Positions 36,368 to 44,369 of a stretch of DNA of 57,666 nt are shown one piece after another. The translations under genes were made by a program, and so were the position numbers. Source of the stretch: Verrucomicrobiota bacterium. Its GTDB lineage: Bacteria > Verrucomicrobiota > Verrucomicrobiia > Limisphaerales > JADLHS01. How positions within the stretch are numbered: position 1 is the stretch's first letter; the number at the start of each line of letters is the position of its first letter. The stretch is from assembly GCA_029573725.1 (NCBI GenBank), contig JAKQDQ010000139.1, positions 1-57,666 of the forward strand. The letters are read 5' to 3'. The notes under the pieces are model-generated. The model had not been told where the DNA came from and did no database searches. It saw only the letters and a program-made list of their open reading frames with translations.

Positions 36368-36547
36368 GTGGCCGTCGCCATCGGCGCCTATCTGCTGATC
36401 GGCCACCGGAGCATTTACCCGGATCAGCCGCTCGCCTACCCCAAATCCTCCTGGATCCAAATGCGACCGGAAATGTCCGTCGGCCAGGGCAAGGTGCGAC
36501 TTTCCTATGGCCTGCTGAAATGGTGGCATCAACGCTTCCACCGCTGA
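36368..36547 (+). CDS. Small ORF with one hydrophobic segment, 59 residues
   Basis: A possible short membrane-anchored protein starting GTG at 36368: a short hydrophobic stretch (VAIGAYLLIGH), then PDQPLAYPKSSWIQMRPEMS and GLLKWWHQRFHR. Codon use resembles its neighbours (GCC, CTG, ATC). It is in the same frame as the membrane-protein gene that stops at 36337, so it could also be a broken 3' extension of that gene. No ribosome site is convincing and I recognise no family. Confidence 0.35.
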   Translation: MAVAIGAYLLIGHRSIYPDQPLAYPKSSWIQMRPEMSVGQGKVRLSYGLLKWWHQRFHR

Positions 36548-36604
36548 GAATTTGTTTTGCGCAGGAGGGAAGTTTGCGCTGAAATCACCCCAATAGCCGC
36601 GCAG

Positions 36605-37378
36605 ATGAAGATGTTGCACCAGAACACCAACCTCACCAAGGCGCGCAGGGGAACGCATGGCGTGGTGGTGAGTTTCAGGCGCGGCTTGGACTTGAGCGGG
36701 AGCATTCAAGGCGCGGGCAGCGCGGGCAGCGTGGGCGGCGTGTTGGCGGTGAAGGCGGGCAGCTCTGCGCAATGCAGCGCGATGGCCAACACCACGCATT
36801 TCACCTGTTACGATGGGAATGGAAACGTCACGGCGCTGGTGAACACGGCGGACAGCAGTGAGAGTGCCCGCTACGAATACAGCCCGTTCGGCGAGCCGTT
36901 GCGCGCAACCGGTCCGCTGGCCCGGCTCAACCCGATCCGCTTCAGCACGCAATACGCGGATGACGTGACCGATGACACCAAGTATCTGCATCGGGATTAT
37001 CAAGCGGATGCGGGCAGGTGGCCAAACAGAGATCCTATCGGGGAACGAGGGGGACTTAATCTTTATGCTTTCGCGGAGAACAACCCTGTGAATTGGATTG
37101 ATCCGCTGGGACAGAGCGCCTGTGGCGATTGGAAAAAATCAAAAGATTTGGTCGATTGGCTGCGCTGTTGCACTGAGCAGTTTTCAAAGAAGGCGTGCAT
37201 TCCCAGCCTGAGAGGGCCGGGTTACATGGCTCGTTTCAATGCCTGTCGTTCTGCTTGCATGCTGACGGATGGGGAGCAAGGCCCAAATCTTCCTCAACCC
37301 GGAAAACCTAAAGATTCCACAGAGAATCCGAACCCAAAGATTCCGGACATTTCAATCCCGGACCCTCCAAAGAAGTGA
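36605..37378 (+). CDS. RHS core tip fragment with a variable cysteine-containing C-terminus
   Basis: About 257 residues that correspond only to the end of an RHS/YD-repeat protein. Recognisable RHS core text is LDLSGSIQGAGS, FTCYDGNGNVTALVNTADS, ARYEYSPFGEPLRATGPLA, RWPNRDPIGERGGLNLYAF and ENNPVNWIDPLG, after which the polymorphic tip begins: SACGDWKKSKDLVDWLRCC, six or more Cys, and a Pro/Asn-rich end. The thousands of residues of YD repeats that should precede it are absent, and the N-terminal ~25 residues do not fit the RHS pattern (a tryptophan-rich strand is expected before LDLSGS). It is therefore an orphan tip or a truncated gene. In full-length RHS proteins the part after the DPxG motif is often a toxin. 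The small exported protein at 37396 follows at once. Confidence 0.7.
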   Translation: MKMLHQNTNLTKARRGTHGVVVSFRRGLDLSGSIQGAGSAGSVGGVLAVKAGSSAQCSAMANTTHFTCYDGNGNVTALVNTADSSESARYEYSPFGEPLRATGPLARLNPIRFSTQYADDVTDDTKYLHRDYQADAGRWPNRDPIGERGGLNLYAFAENNPVNWIDPLGQSACGDWKKSKDLVDWLRCCTEQFSKKACIPSLRGPGYMARFNACRSACMLTDGEQGPNLPQPGKPKDSTENPNPKIPDISIPDPPKK

Positions 37379-37395
37379 CGACTGTTGGCCAGCTT

Positions 37396-37824
37396 ATGAA
37401 GACTCTGAAATTTCTCGCACTTTGCCTTGTGGGTTGTGCCATTCTTGCCTTTGCCGCCGAGGAAGGAGCACCCCAAAAGGTTTACACCAAAGAGCAGGTG
37501 AAAGATCTGATAGCGGACTTGGAGGTGGGCAACGCGCTAAGTTCGGTAGTGGTTTTGGAAGCTCTCCGCCGAGGCGACACTCAACAAGCAATTGAGGCGC
37601 TCGAATTCAGTGTTGACTCGTCGGTAAGCTCAATAGCTGCGAGGTTGAAAGGGCAACCGGTAGATCAGAGCAGTTCCGTGCATCAAGGTCTGTTGAAGGT
37701 GAAAGTATATCGACAGAGGCATCCCCGCAGCACGGCTACGAACAATCTTGGTCACGCATTCGACGAGATGCAAAAGCCGGTTGTTGAGAAAGCAGCCGTT
37801 TTCTTGAAATCTGTCGAGAAATAG
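37396..37824 (+). CDS. Small exported protein next to the RHS tip
   Basis: A 142-residue protein of unknown family with a clear signal peptide (MKTLKFLALCLVGCAILAFA; a Cys in VGC could make it a lipoprotein). The mature part is helical and charged (EQVKDLIADLEVGNALSSVV, ALRRGDTQQAIEALEF). The ATG at 37396 puts the signal peptide at the start; an ATG at 37375 would overlap the RHS stop. Its base composition is more AT-rich than the flanking genes, as is the RHS tip, which suggests joint acquisition. It could be an immunity or chaperone partner of the RHS tip, but only position supports that. Confidence 0.6.
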   Translation: MKTLKFLALCLVGCAILAFAAEEGAPQKVYTKEQVKDLIADLEVGNALSSVVVLEALRRGDTQQAIEALEFSVDSSVSSIAARLKGQPVDQSSSVHQGLLKVKVYRQRHPRSTATNNLGHAFDEMQKPVVEKAAVFLKSVEK

Positions 37825-38226
37825 TCGGCCGTCCCGCACAAGCGGTGAGAAGGAATCTGGCTCGCCTGATACCCTTTCCGTCGCCGCTTTGCCCCGACGC
37901 TGCGCGTAAAGAGGTCTTAGTATTGACAACTATTGTGCTGCCACTCACAGTCAGTGGCATGGCCCGCAATCAACGCATGGAGGATCCCGGAAGGATTGCT
38001 CCTGTGCGGAGTCCCGGGACGCAGTGCGAGGCATTTTTCAATACTAATCCAACGCCTCGCATCGCTCGCCGTCCCGGGCAACGTTGGGAGGCGGTGTCGC
38101 GGATGGCGAACGGATTGCGGCTGGGTCCGGCGGGGCGCTGGAACAACCGGCGGCATGACTTCCTGCCGCACGGCAGCCAGCGAACCGCGCCGAAAACCGC
38201 CTTCTTCCAATTGGTCCCTTACAAGC
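37825..38226. other. Non-coding stretch with an inverted-repeat element
   Basis: A 402-base gap between the small exported protein and the Gfo/Idh gene. The Gfo/Idh frame is open back to 37933, but the upstream part has no coding character. The middle holds the inverted repeat at 38013-38078. No tRNA or further gene is seen. Confidence 0.5.
38013..38078. repeat. Imperfect inverted repeat, REP/MITE-like
   Basis: The left arm holds CCCGGGACG (38013-38021) and TGCGAGGC (38025-38032). The right arm holds the complements GCCTCGCA (38054-38061) and CGTCCCGGG (38070-38078). The loop 38033-38053 is AT-rich (ATTTTTCAATACTAATC). Spacers between the two blocks are 3 and 8 bases, so the stem has an internal bulge. 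No T-tract follows. The form is that of an extragenic palindromic element. Confidence 0.55.
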
Positions 38227-39597
38227 ATGAAAACATCGAAGCTCAAATCCACGCGGGGACTCTCGCGACGACAGTTCATCGGCACGGCGGCGCTGGCTTC
38301 CTCGGCCTTCATGGTGTTGCCGAGCCGGGTGCTGGGCCGCGGCGGGTTCAAGTCGCCCAATGAAAAGCTGAACATCGCCGGCATCGGCGTTGGCGGGCAG
38401 GGCGGCCATGACCTCAGCCAGTTGACCAGCGAGAACATCGTGGCGTTGTGCGACGTGGATGCCGCCCACGCCGGCGGGGTGTTCCGGCGCTACGCCGGCG
38501 CGAAAGTCTTCAAGGATTACCGGAAGATGCTGGACGAACAGAAGGACATTGACGCCGTGGTCATCGCCACACCGGATCATCAGCACGCCATCATCTCCAT
38601 GGCGGCAATGCGTGCCGGCAAACACGTGTATTGTGAAAAGCCGTTGACGCACACGGTGCGGGAGGCCCGCCAACTCACCCAGACCGCGCGCGAATACAAG
38701 GTCGCCACGCAGATGGGCAACCAGGGCCAGGCGTCCGAGCAAACCCGGCGGTTGTGCGAGTTCATGCTGGACGACGCCATCGGGCCCGTGCGCGAGGTGC
38801 ATGTGTGGACGGATCGGCCGTCCAACGGATTGTTCAACGAGTATTGGCCGCAAGGCGTCGAGCGTCCGAAGGACACGCTGCCCGTGCCCAAGACGTTGGA
38901 GTGGGATTTGTGGCTCGGGCCGGCGCCGGAGCGACCGTACAATCCAATTTATCTCCCGTTCCGCTGGCGGGGCTGGTGGGACTTCGGGACGGGCGCGCTC
39001 GGCGACATCGGCTGTCACGCCTTCGATCCCGTGTTCCGCGCGCTCAAGCTCGGCGCGCCCACGAGTGTCGAGGCGAGTTCCACGCGGGTGAACCAGGAAA
39101 CGTATCCTCTGGCCTCGATGGTCACGTATCAATTCCCGGCGCGCGGCACAATGCCGCCGGTGAAGCTGACCTGGTACGACGGTGGATTGCGTCCGCCGCG
39201 CCCCGAGGAACTGGAGGCCGGCGAAATGATGGGAGCGAACGGCCATCTGTTCGTCGGCGACAAGGGAAAGATTCTGAATCAAGAAGGCTACCGCCTCTTG
39301 CCGAAATCGCGGGCCAAGGCCTATGGCGATCCGCCGAAGAAGCTCGCCCGGTCCATTGGTCATCACAAGGAGTGGATTGCCGCGTGCAAGGGCGGTGCGC
39401 CCGGCGGATCGAACTTCGACTGGGCCGGTCCGTTGACCGAGGCCGTGTTGCTGGGCAACGTGGCGCTGCGGCTGCAGATGCGCGAGGAACTCACCAAGAA
39501 GAAGCTGCTGTGGGACAGCGCGAACCTCAAATTCACCAACTCGGACACGGCAAATCAATTTCTCCAGACCGAGTACCGCAAGGGTTGGAAGTTATGA
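38227..39597 (+). CDS. Tat-exported Gfo/Idh/MocA-family oxidoreductase
   Basis: A 456-residue NAD(P)-dependent oxidoreductase, a type that is highly expanded in Verrucomicrobia and Planctomycetes and acts on sugars or sugar acids. The start ATG at 38227 gives a Tat signal (LSRRQFIGTAALASSAFMVLP). The Rossmann part shows LNIAGIGVGGQGGHDL, VALCDVD and VVIATPDHQHAIISM, and the catalytic Lys lies in HVYCEKPLTH (EKP motif). The C-terminal domain includes RPSNGLFNEYWPQG, RGWWDFGTGALGDIGCHAFD and the FDWAGPLTEAVLLGN end. Substrate is unknown. Confidence 0.9.
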   Translation: MKTSKLKSTRGLSRRQFIGTAALASSAFMVLPSRVLGRGGFKSPNEKLNIAGIGVGGQGGHDLSQLTSENIVALCDVDAAHAGGVFRRYAGAKVFKDYRKMLDEQKDIDAVVIATPDHQHAIISMAAMRAGKHVYCEKPLTHTVREARQLTQTAREYKVATQMGNQGQASEQTRRLCEFMLDDAIGPVREVHVWTDRPSNGLFNEYWPQGVERPKDTLPVPKTLEWDLWLGPAPERPYNPIYLPFRWRGWWDFGTGALGDIGCHAFDPVFRALKLGAPTSVEASSTRVNQETYPLASMVTYQFPARGTMPPVKLTWYDGGLRPPRPEELEAGEMMGANGHLFVGDKGKILNQEGYRLLPKSRAKAYGDPPKKLARSIGHHKEWIAACKGGAPGGSNFDWAGPLTEAVLLGNVALRLQMREELTKKKLLWDSANLKFTNSDTANQFLQTEYRKGWKL

Positions 39598-39641
39598 GTT
39601 TGGCGCCGTGAGAGGTTGCGGTCGGCGTCAAGTTTCGGTGG

Positions 39642-39905
39642 ATGGATCGCAACGGGATGCTTCGCACCAACTACATCTTTGTTGACTTTGAAAGCGTCCA
39701 GGAGACTGATTTGGAGCGAATCGCCGTCAAGCCCGCGCATGTGACTTAGGTTTTGGGTGGACGTCACCAGAAGCTGCCGCCGGTTCTGGTCAAGACCCCC
39801 GCAAAGGCACTTTCACCGGATGATCTGAAGCAGACCATCGAGGTCTTGATGGCGCGAAAGGTTGTCGGGGTCAACGCCACAAATGAAGTTGCGTACGAGC
39901 TCTGA
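39642..39905 (+). pseudogene. Remnant of a PIN-domain-like protein gene
   Basis: An 87-codon frame with one internal stop (TAG at 39747-39749). The first part, MLRTNYIFVDFESVQETDLE then PAHVT, is the N-terminus of a PIN-like RNase-fold protein (the Asp in FVDFESVQ is a metal ligand). After the stop it reads VLGGRHQKLPPVLVK and then jumps to the family C-terminus (ALSPDDLKQTIEVLMARKVV, NEVAYEL). The central domain of more than 80 residues is missing. It is a dead, internally deleted gene, from family resemblance as I remember it. Confidence 0.65.
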
Positions 39906-40135
39906 CGAATGAATTTCCACCACCCGCCCAATCGAAGCCGATGCGTGCGGCCCTTTCCATTCCCAGCGGCATTTTCGCGGCGCCGCTGCGAATGGATAAC
40001 CGCTTGACGATTGGCCTGATTTTCCGATGCAAGCGAACCCCCATCGGGCCGCTCCCGACCGAAGTCAGGGCAACAACAAACAAGTCACCGGAACCAGCCG
40101 GGCACGCGAACAAACAGGGAACTGAAATGCGTCCC

Positions 40136-40500
40136 CCACCGGCCGGGCTGCTGGCCACGATGCGCTCACCCAATGTTTCACACGCGCTGGAGCGCATCAC
40201 GGGCGTCTTCAAGGGCAGCGCGCAGCGGCAGATTATTCTGCAGCTCTCGAACGCGCTGCAGGAGATCAGCGCGCAGGAACTGCTTGCGGCGGCGGATCGC
40301 ACGCGGCGGTCGCCGGTGTCCGAATTGGTGATGGCCAGCGGCGCGGTGCGGAATCCGATCCGCGAGAACCGGGTGCATCCCCTGGAGGACATCCTGCAGA
40401 CCAGACGCAAGGAGGGCATGGTGCTGATGGATAATTGCCTCTACGACCTCTCCTGCAAGAGCCTCATCAGCTACGACACCGCCGTGAGCCAGGCGCGCCC
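40136..40500 (+). pseudogene. Remnant of the C-terminal part of a PilT-like ATPase gene
   Basis: About 120 codons resemble the end of the twitching-motility ATPase PilT: LLATMRSPNVSHALERITGVF (PilT: LLATLHTN..A..RI), RQIILQLSNALQEISAQELL, ASGAVRNPIRENRVHPLEDI, LQTRRKEGMVLMDNCLYDL and GLISYDTAVSQA. The N-terminal domain, Walker A and Walker B are absent, and the frame runs on without family resemblance to a stop near 40675. It is a gene fragment, not a working motor. A pilus gene set is not in the window. Confidence 0.65.
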
Positions 40501-40778
40501 CCTGCGAACGCATCACGCGTTCGTCTGCCCGACCTCCCGCCGGATGTTCCGGTCGTTCGTAATCCGGAATAGACAAGCGACCTCGATTCCGCGCAAGCTG
40601 GAGTCCAGGGCGATGAGCGCACACACCCGGGGTTGGCCGGTTGGGTGCCCCGGATTCCAGGACGGGTGGGATTGATGAACATGTTGAACGGGCTTCCGAA
40701 GGATGGGGGTTTTGCTCCCGCCCAAGGCCCTCATTTTGCGCCCAACCGACTTCGCAACGCCTCGCCCCGCCGTCAACC

Positions 40779-42347
40779 ATGACCGCTGCGCGCCCAATCC
40801 CGCCATCCGCGACTCCGCCCCTGGTGCGGTTGACCGGCATCACCAAGCGGTTCGGCCCGGTCACCGTGCTGCACAATGTGCAGTTGGAAATTGCACCGGG
40901 CGAAGTCCATGTCCTGGCCGGCGAAAACGGGGCGGGCAAGAGCACTTTGATAAAAATCCTGGCCGGCATTCACACCGATTTCGAAGGGCGCATCGAATAC
41001 GGAGGCCGGGAAGCGCGCCCGCGTTCACCGTTGGAAGCGGGCGCCCTCGGCGTGGCGGTGATTCACCAGGAATTGTCCCTCATTGGTCCGATGAGCGTGG
41101 CCGACAACATTTTTCTCGGCCGCATGCCGACGCGCAACGGATTTGTCTGCGACGCGCGCCAGCACGAGGAAGCCCGACATTGGGTGCGACAGCTCGGGCT
41201 GGAACTGGACGTGCGCCGTCCGGTGGAACACTTCCCCATTGCCGTCCAGCAACTCATCGAGATCGCCAAAGCCTTGAGTCAGAACGCCAGGGTCCTCGTG
41301 ATGGACGAGCCGACGAGCGCATTGAACGCGACCGAGGTTGAAACCCTCTTCGGGCTGATCCGTTCCCTGAAAGCGCGCGGCTGCGGGATCGTTTACATCA
41401 CGCACAAGATGGAGGAGATCGGACGGATCGCGGACCGCATCACGGTGCTGCGCGACGGAGAATGGGTTGGCACGGCGCCGGCCCAAGACCTCTCATCGGC
41501 CCGGTTCATCCAATGGATGGTGGGGCGTGAACTGGGCCAGCAATTTCCGCGGCGCGCCCCCCAGCCGGGGGCGGAGCGATTGCGGCTCGAAAACGTCAGC
41601 GTGTATCCGGAGGGGATTGCGGCCAGGCCGGCGGCGGCGAACATTTCCCTGGCGGTGCGGGCCGGGGAGATTCTGGGCATCGGCGGACTGCAAGGTTCGG
41701 GGGCGAGCCAACTGCTGCTTGGTCTCTTCGGAGCGTATGGCCGCGCCACACGGGGCCGGGTGCTGCTTGACGGTCAGGTCATGGAATTCACGACCCCGCG
41801 CGCGGCGATCAATGCCGGCCTGGTGTTGCTGACCAACGACCGCAAGGCCACGGGGCTGGTCCTGTCCCTTTCAATCATCGCCAATGCCACGCTGGCGGGT
41901 CTGCGGGAATTGACCCGGGCGGGCTGGCGCAATCCCACGGCGGAACGCGCGGCCGCGGAACGCACGACCGGCCAGGTGAAACTCCGGGCCGCGTCCCTGG
42001 ACCTGGAAGTCGGCGCGCTATCGGGTGGCAACCAGCAAAAAGTCGCGATCGCCAAATGGTTGCAGACCCGGCCCAAGGTGCTGCTGCTGGATGAACCCAC
42101 CCGTGGCATTGATGTCGGAGCGAAACGCGAGATTTATCAACTCATGGACGAATGGACGGCGCAGGGCATGGCCATCGTGTTGATCACCTCGGAGATGCCG
42201 GAATTGATCACCTTGAGTGACCGCATTGTGGTGATGCACCGGGGCGAATTGACCGCCACCTTCACGCGGGCGCAAGCCACCCCCGAGACCATTCTGGCCG
42301 CGGCCATGGGGCACACCACCGCTTCGACCATCACCAAAGCATCATGA
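40779..42347 (+). CDS. Ribose-type sugar ABC transporter, ATP-binding protein
   Basis: A 522-residue protein with two ABC cassettes in one chain, as in RbsA/YtfR/MglA. First cassette: GENGAGKSTLIKILAG (Walker A), IEIAKALSQNARVLVMDEPT (Walker B; the ABC signature is degenerate). Second cassette: GGLQGSGASQLLLGLFG (altered Walker A), LSGGNQQKVAIAKWL (signature) and VLLLDEPTRGIDVGAK (Walker B). It powers import of a monosaccharide through the permease encoded next. The ATG at 40779 is used because VRLTGITKRFG follows; the frame is open further upstream without sense. Its stop overlaps the permease start (ATGA). Confidence 0.93.
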   Translation: MTAARPIPPSATPPLVRLTGITKRFGPVTVLHNVQLEIAPGEVHVLAGENGAGKSTLIKILAGIHTDFEGRIEYGGREARPRSPLEAGALGVAVIHQELSLIGPMSVADNIFLGRMPTRNGFVCDARQHEEARHWVRQLGLELDVRRPVEHFPIAVQQLIEIAKALSQNARVLVMDEPTSALNATEVETLFGLIRSLKARGCGIVYITHKMEEIGRIADRITVLRDGEWVGTAPAQDLSSARFIQWMVGRELGQQFPRRAPQPGAERLRLENVSVYPEGIAARPAAANISLAVRAGEILGIGGLQGSGASQLLLGLFGAYGRATRGRVLLDGQVMEFTTPRAAINAGLVLLTNDRKATGLVLSLSIIANATLAGLRELTRAGWRNPTAERAAAERTTGQVKLRAASLDLEVGALSGGNQQKVAIAKWLQTRPKVLLLDEPTRGIDVGAKREIYQLMDEWTAQGMAIVLITSEMPELITLSDRIVVMHRGELTATFTRAQATPETILAAAMGHTTASTITKAS

Positions 42348-43357
42348 ACGAATCATCCCCGATCCAAACCCGCAACCGGTTTGTTCAATTCGGATCAAGC
42401 CCGGCCGGCCGCGCCTTCCTCGCATTGTTGCTGATGCTGCTGGTGGGCACGCTCTTCAATGCCGATGGCGCGTTTTTCAAGATCGGCACGCACCGGGACG
42501 CGCTCCGGCAGGCGTCGGTGTACGGGATTCTCGCCTGCGGTTCGACGCTGGTGATCATCACGGCGGGGATTGACCTGGCGGTGGGCAGCGTGCTGGCGTT
42601 GGTCGCGGTTTGTTGCTCGATGATGGCCATTCACTGGGGCTGGAGCGGCTGGCTGGTGGTGCCGGTGTGTTTGCTGGTGGGATGCGCCAGCGGCGGCCTG
42701 GCGGGAGTGGTTACCGCCCGGCTGCGTGTGCAACCCTTCATCGCCACGCTGGCGTTGATGGTGCTGGCGCGCGGCGCCGCGAAATACGCCTCGGGCGGCA
42801 TGAAAGTATCCACCGCGGTCAAGAACGCCAGCGGCGGCTATGATTACGTGGACGTGCCCGCGCTGTTCCGCCTCGTGGACACCCGCATCCTGGGCGGGAA
42901 TCTCTCGGTGGTTACGGTGATCTTTCTCATCTGCCTGGCACTGGCCTGGCTGGCGCTTTCCAAGCACAGCTGGGGGCGGCATCTCTACGCCATCGGCGGC
43001 AACGAGGAAGCCGCGCGGCTCTCCGGTGTCCCGGTGGTTTGGGCCAAGACGCTCGCTTATGTCGCATCAGGCATGCTGTCGGCGGTGGCGGGCATCTGCC
43101 AGGCCGCGCAGGAACAACAAGGCGATCCCGAGGCCGGCGTGGGTTATGAATTGATGGCCATCGCCATGGTGGTGATTGGTGGCACGAGTTTGATGGGCGG
43201 ACGCGGCGGCATGGGTTTGACCTTGCTCGGCGTGCTGACTATTGGTTATCTGGACAAGATTTTGAGCATCAACGCCGTACCGGAGGCCGGACGATTGATG
43301 TTGACCGGCATCATCATCGTGACCGCGGTGCTGACCCAACAACGCAAACGAACGTGA
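42344..43357 (+). CDS. Ribose-type sugar ABC transporter, permease
   Basis: A 337-residue inner-membrane protein of the BPD_transp_2 (RbsC/YtfT) family with about nine or ten hydrophobic segments. Family features are GIDLAVGSVLALVAV, GVVTARLRVQPFIATLALM and RHLYAIGGNEEAARLSGVPV, the cytoplasmic loop that contacts the ATPase. It forms the channel of the sugar importer. The start ATG overlaps the ATPase stop by four bases; the binding-protein gene starts 26 bases downstream. Confidence 0.93.
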   Translation: MNESSPIQTRNRFVQFGSSPAGRAFLALLLMLLVGTLFNADGAFFKIGTHRDALRQASVYGILACGSTLVIITAGIDLAVGSVLALVAVCCSMMAIHWGWSGWLVVPVCLLVGCASGGLAGVVTARLRVQPFIATLALMVLARGAAKYASGGMKVSTAVKNASGGYDYVDVPALFRLVDTRILGGNLSVVTVIFLICLALAWLALSKHSWGRHLYAIGGNEEAARLSGVPVVWAKTLAYVASGMLSAVAGICQAAQEQQGDPEAGVGYELMAIAMVVIGGTSLMGGRGGMGLTLLGVLTIGYLDKILSINAVPEAGRLMLTGIIIVTAVLTQQRKRT

Positions 43358-43382
43358 CTGAACTTCAGCAATCAATCAACGC

Positions 43383-44360
43383 ATGAATTCGCAACCGAAA
43401 CCCAATTGCCTGCTCGCCTGGATGTCCCTGGTTCTGACCGCACTGTTGTGGGGCGGTTGCTCGGACTCCTCAAAAACCGCCGGCGACGCGGCGAAATCCG
43501 ATGCTGCCCCCCGCGCCTATACGATCGGCATGTCGCAATGCAACCTGGGCGAGCCATGGCGCGTGCAGATGAACGAGGACATCAAGAATGCCGCGGCAAA
43601 ACATTCCAACCTGAAAGTCATTTTCAAGGACGCGCAGAACGACACGTTGAAACAACGCGCCCACGTCGAGGAGTTCGTGAGTTCCAAGGTGGATCTGCTG
43701 ATCATCAGTCCGAAGGAGGCGCAGCCCCTGACCGAACCGGTGGCCAGGGCCATGGAAGCCGGGATTCCCGTCATCGTGCTGGATCGCCGCCTGCTCGGCG
43801 ACAAATACACCTGCTTCATCGGCGCGGACAACAAAAAGATCGGCAAAGCGGCGGGCGAATGGATCGTCAAAACGCTGGGAGGCCAGGGCAACATTGTGGA
43901 ATTGATGGGACTGCAAACCTCGACGCCGGGCCAGGATCGGCACAGCGGTTTTCTCGAGGGCATTGCCGGCTCCAATTTGAAAATCATCTTCAGTGCGGAC
44001 ATGAAGTGGCTCGAACCCGACGCGCGCAAGGAAATGGAATCCGCGCTGTCCCGCTTCGACAAGATTGACCTGGTCTATGCGCACAACGACCCCGGCGCCC
44101 ACGGCGCGTATCTGGCCGCCAAAGCCGCCGGCCGCACGGGCATCAAGTTCGTGGGCATTGACGCGCTGCCCCAGGAAGGCGTGGCCTACGTCAGCCAGGG
44201 GATTCTGGACGCAACCTTCCAATATCCCACCGGCGGCGCGGAGGCGATTGAGACGGCGCTAAAGGTTCTCCACGGCGAAACCGTGCCCAAGGAAATCGTC
44301 CTCGGCACGCGCCTGTTCGACAAGGCCAACGTCGCCCAAGGCGGTCAGGAATTGAACTAA
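43383..44360 (+). CDS. Sugar ABC transporter substrate-binding lipoprotein
   Basis: A 325-residue periplasmic binding protein of the Peripla_BP_4 (RbsB/YtfQ) family. It has a lipoprotein signal with lipobox LLWGGC (Cys near residue 27). The mature part begins YTIGMSQCNLGEPWR, close in style to the YtfQ start, and continues with VDLLIISPKEAQPL, IPVIVLDRRL, GIAGSNLKIIFSADM-like segments and DLVYAHNDPGAHGAYLAAK. YtfQ proteins bind furanose sugars; that is only a hint here. It captures the sugar for the permease and ATPase upstream. Confidence 0.9.
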   Translation: MNSQPKPNCLLAWMSLVLTALLWGGCSDSSKTAGDAAKSDAAPRAYTIGMSQCNLGEPWRVQMNEDIKNAAAKHSNLKVIFKDAQNDTLKQRAHVEEFVSSKVDLLIISPKEAQPLTEPVARAMEAGIPVIVLDRRLLGDKYTCFIGADNKKIGKAAGEWIVKTLGGQGNIVELMGLQTSTPGQDRHSGFLEGIAGSNLKIIFSADMKWLEPDARKEMESALSRFDKIDLVYAHNDPGAHGAYLAAKAAGRTGIKFVGIDALPQEGVAYVSQGILDATFQYPTGGAEAIETALKVLHGETVPKEIVLGTRLFDKANVAQGGQELN

Positions 44361-44369
44361 ACCGCCCTC

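Noticed and set aside
38044..39558. 504-codon frame opposite the Gfo/Idh gene
   Set aside because: No recognisable domain; mirrors the GC-rich third positions of the real gene.
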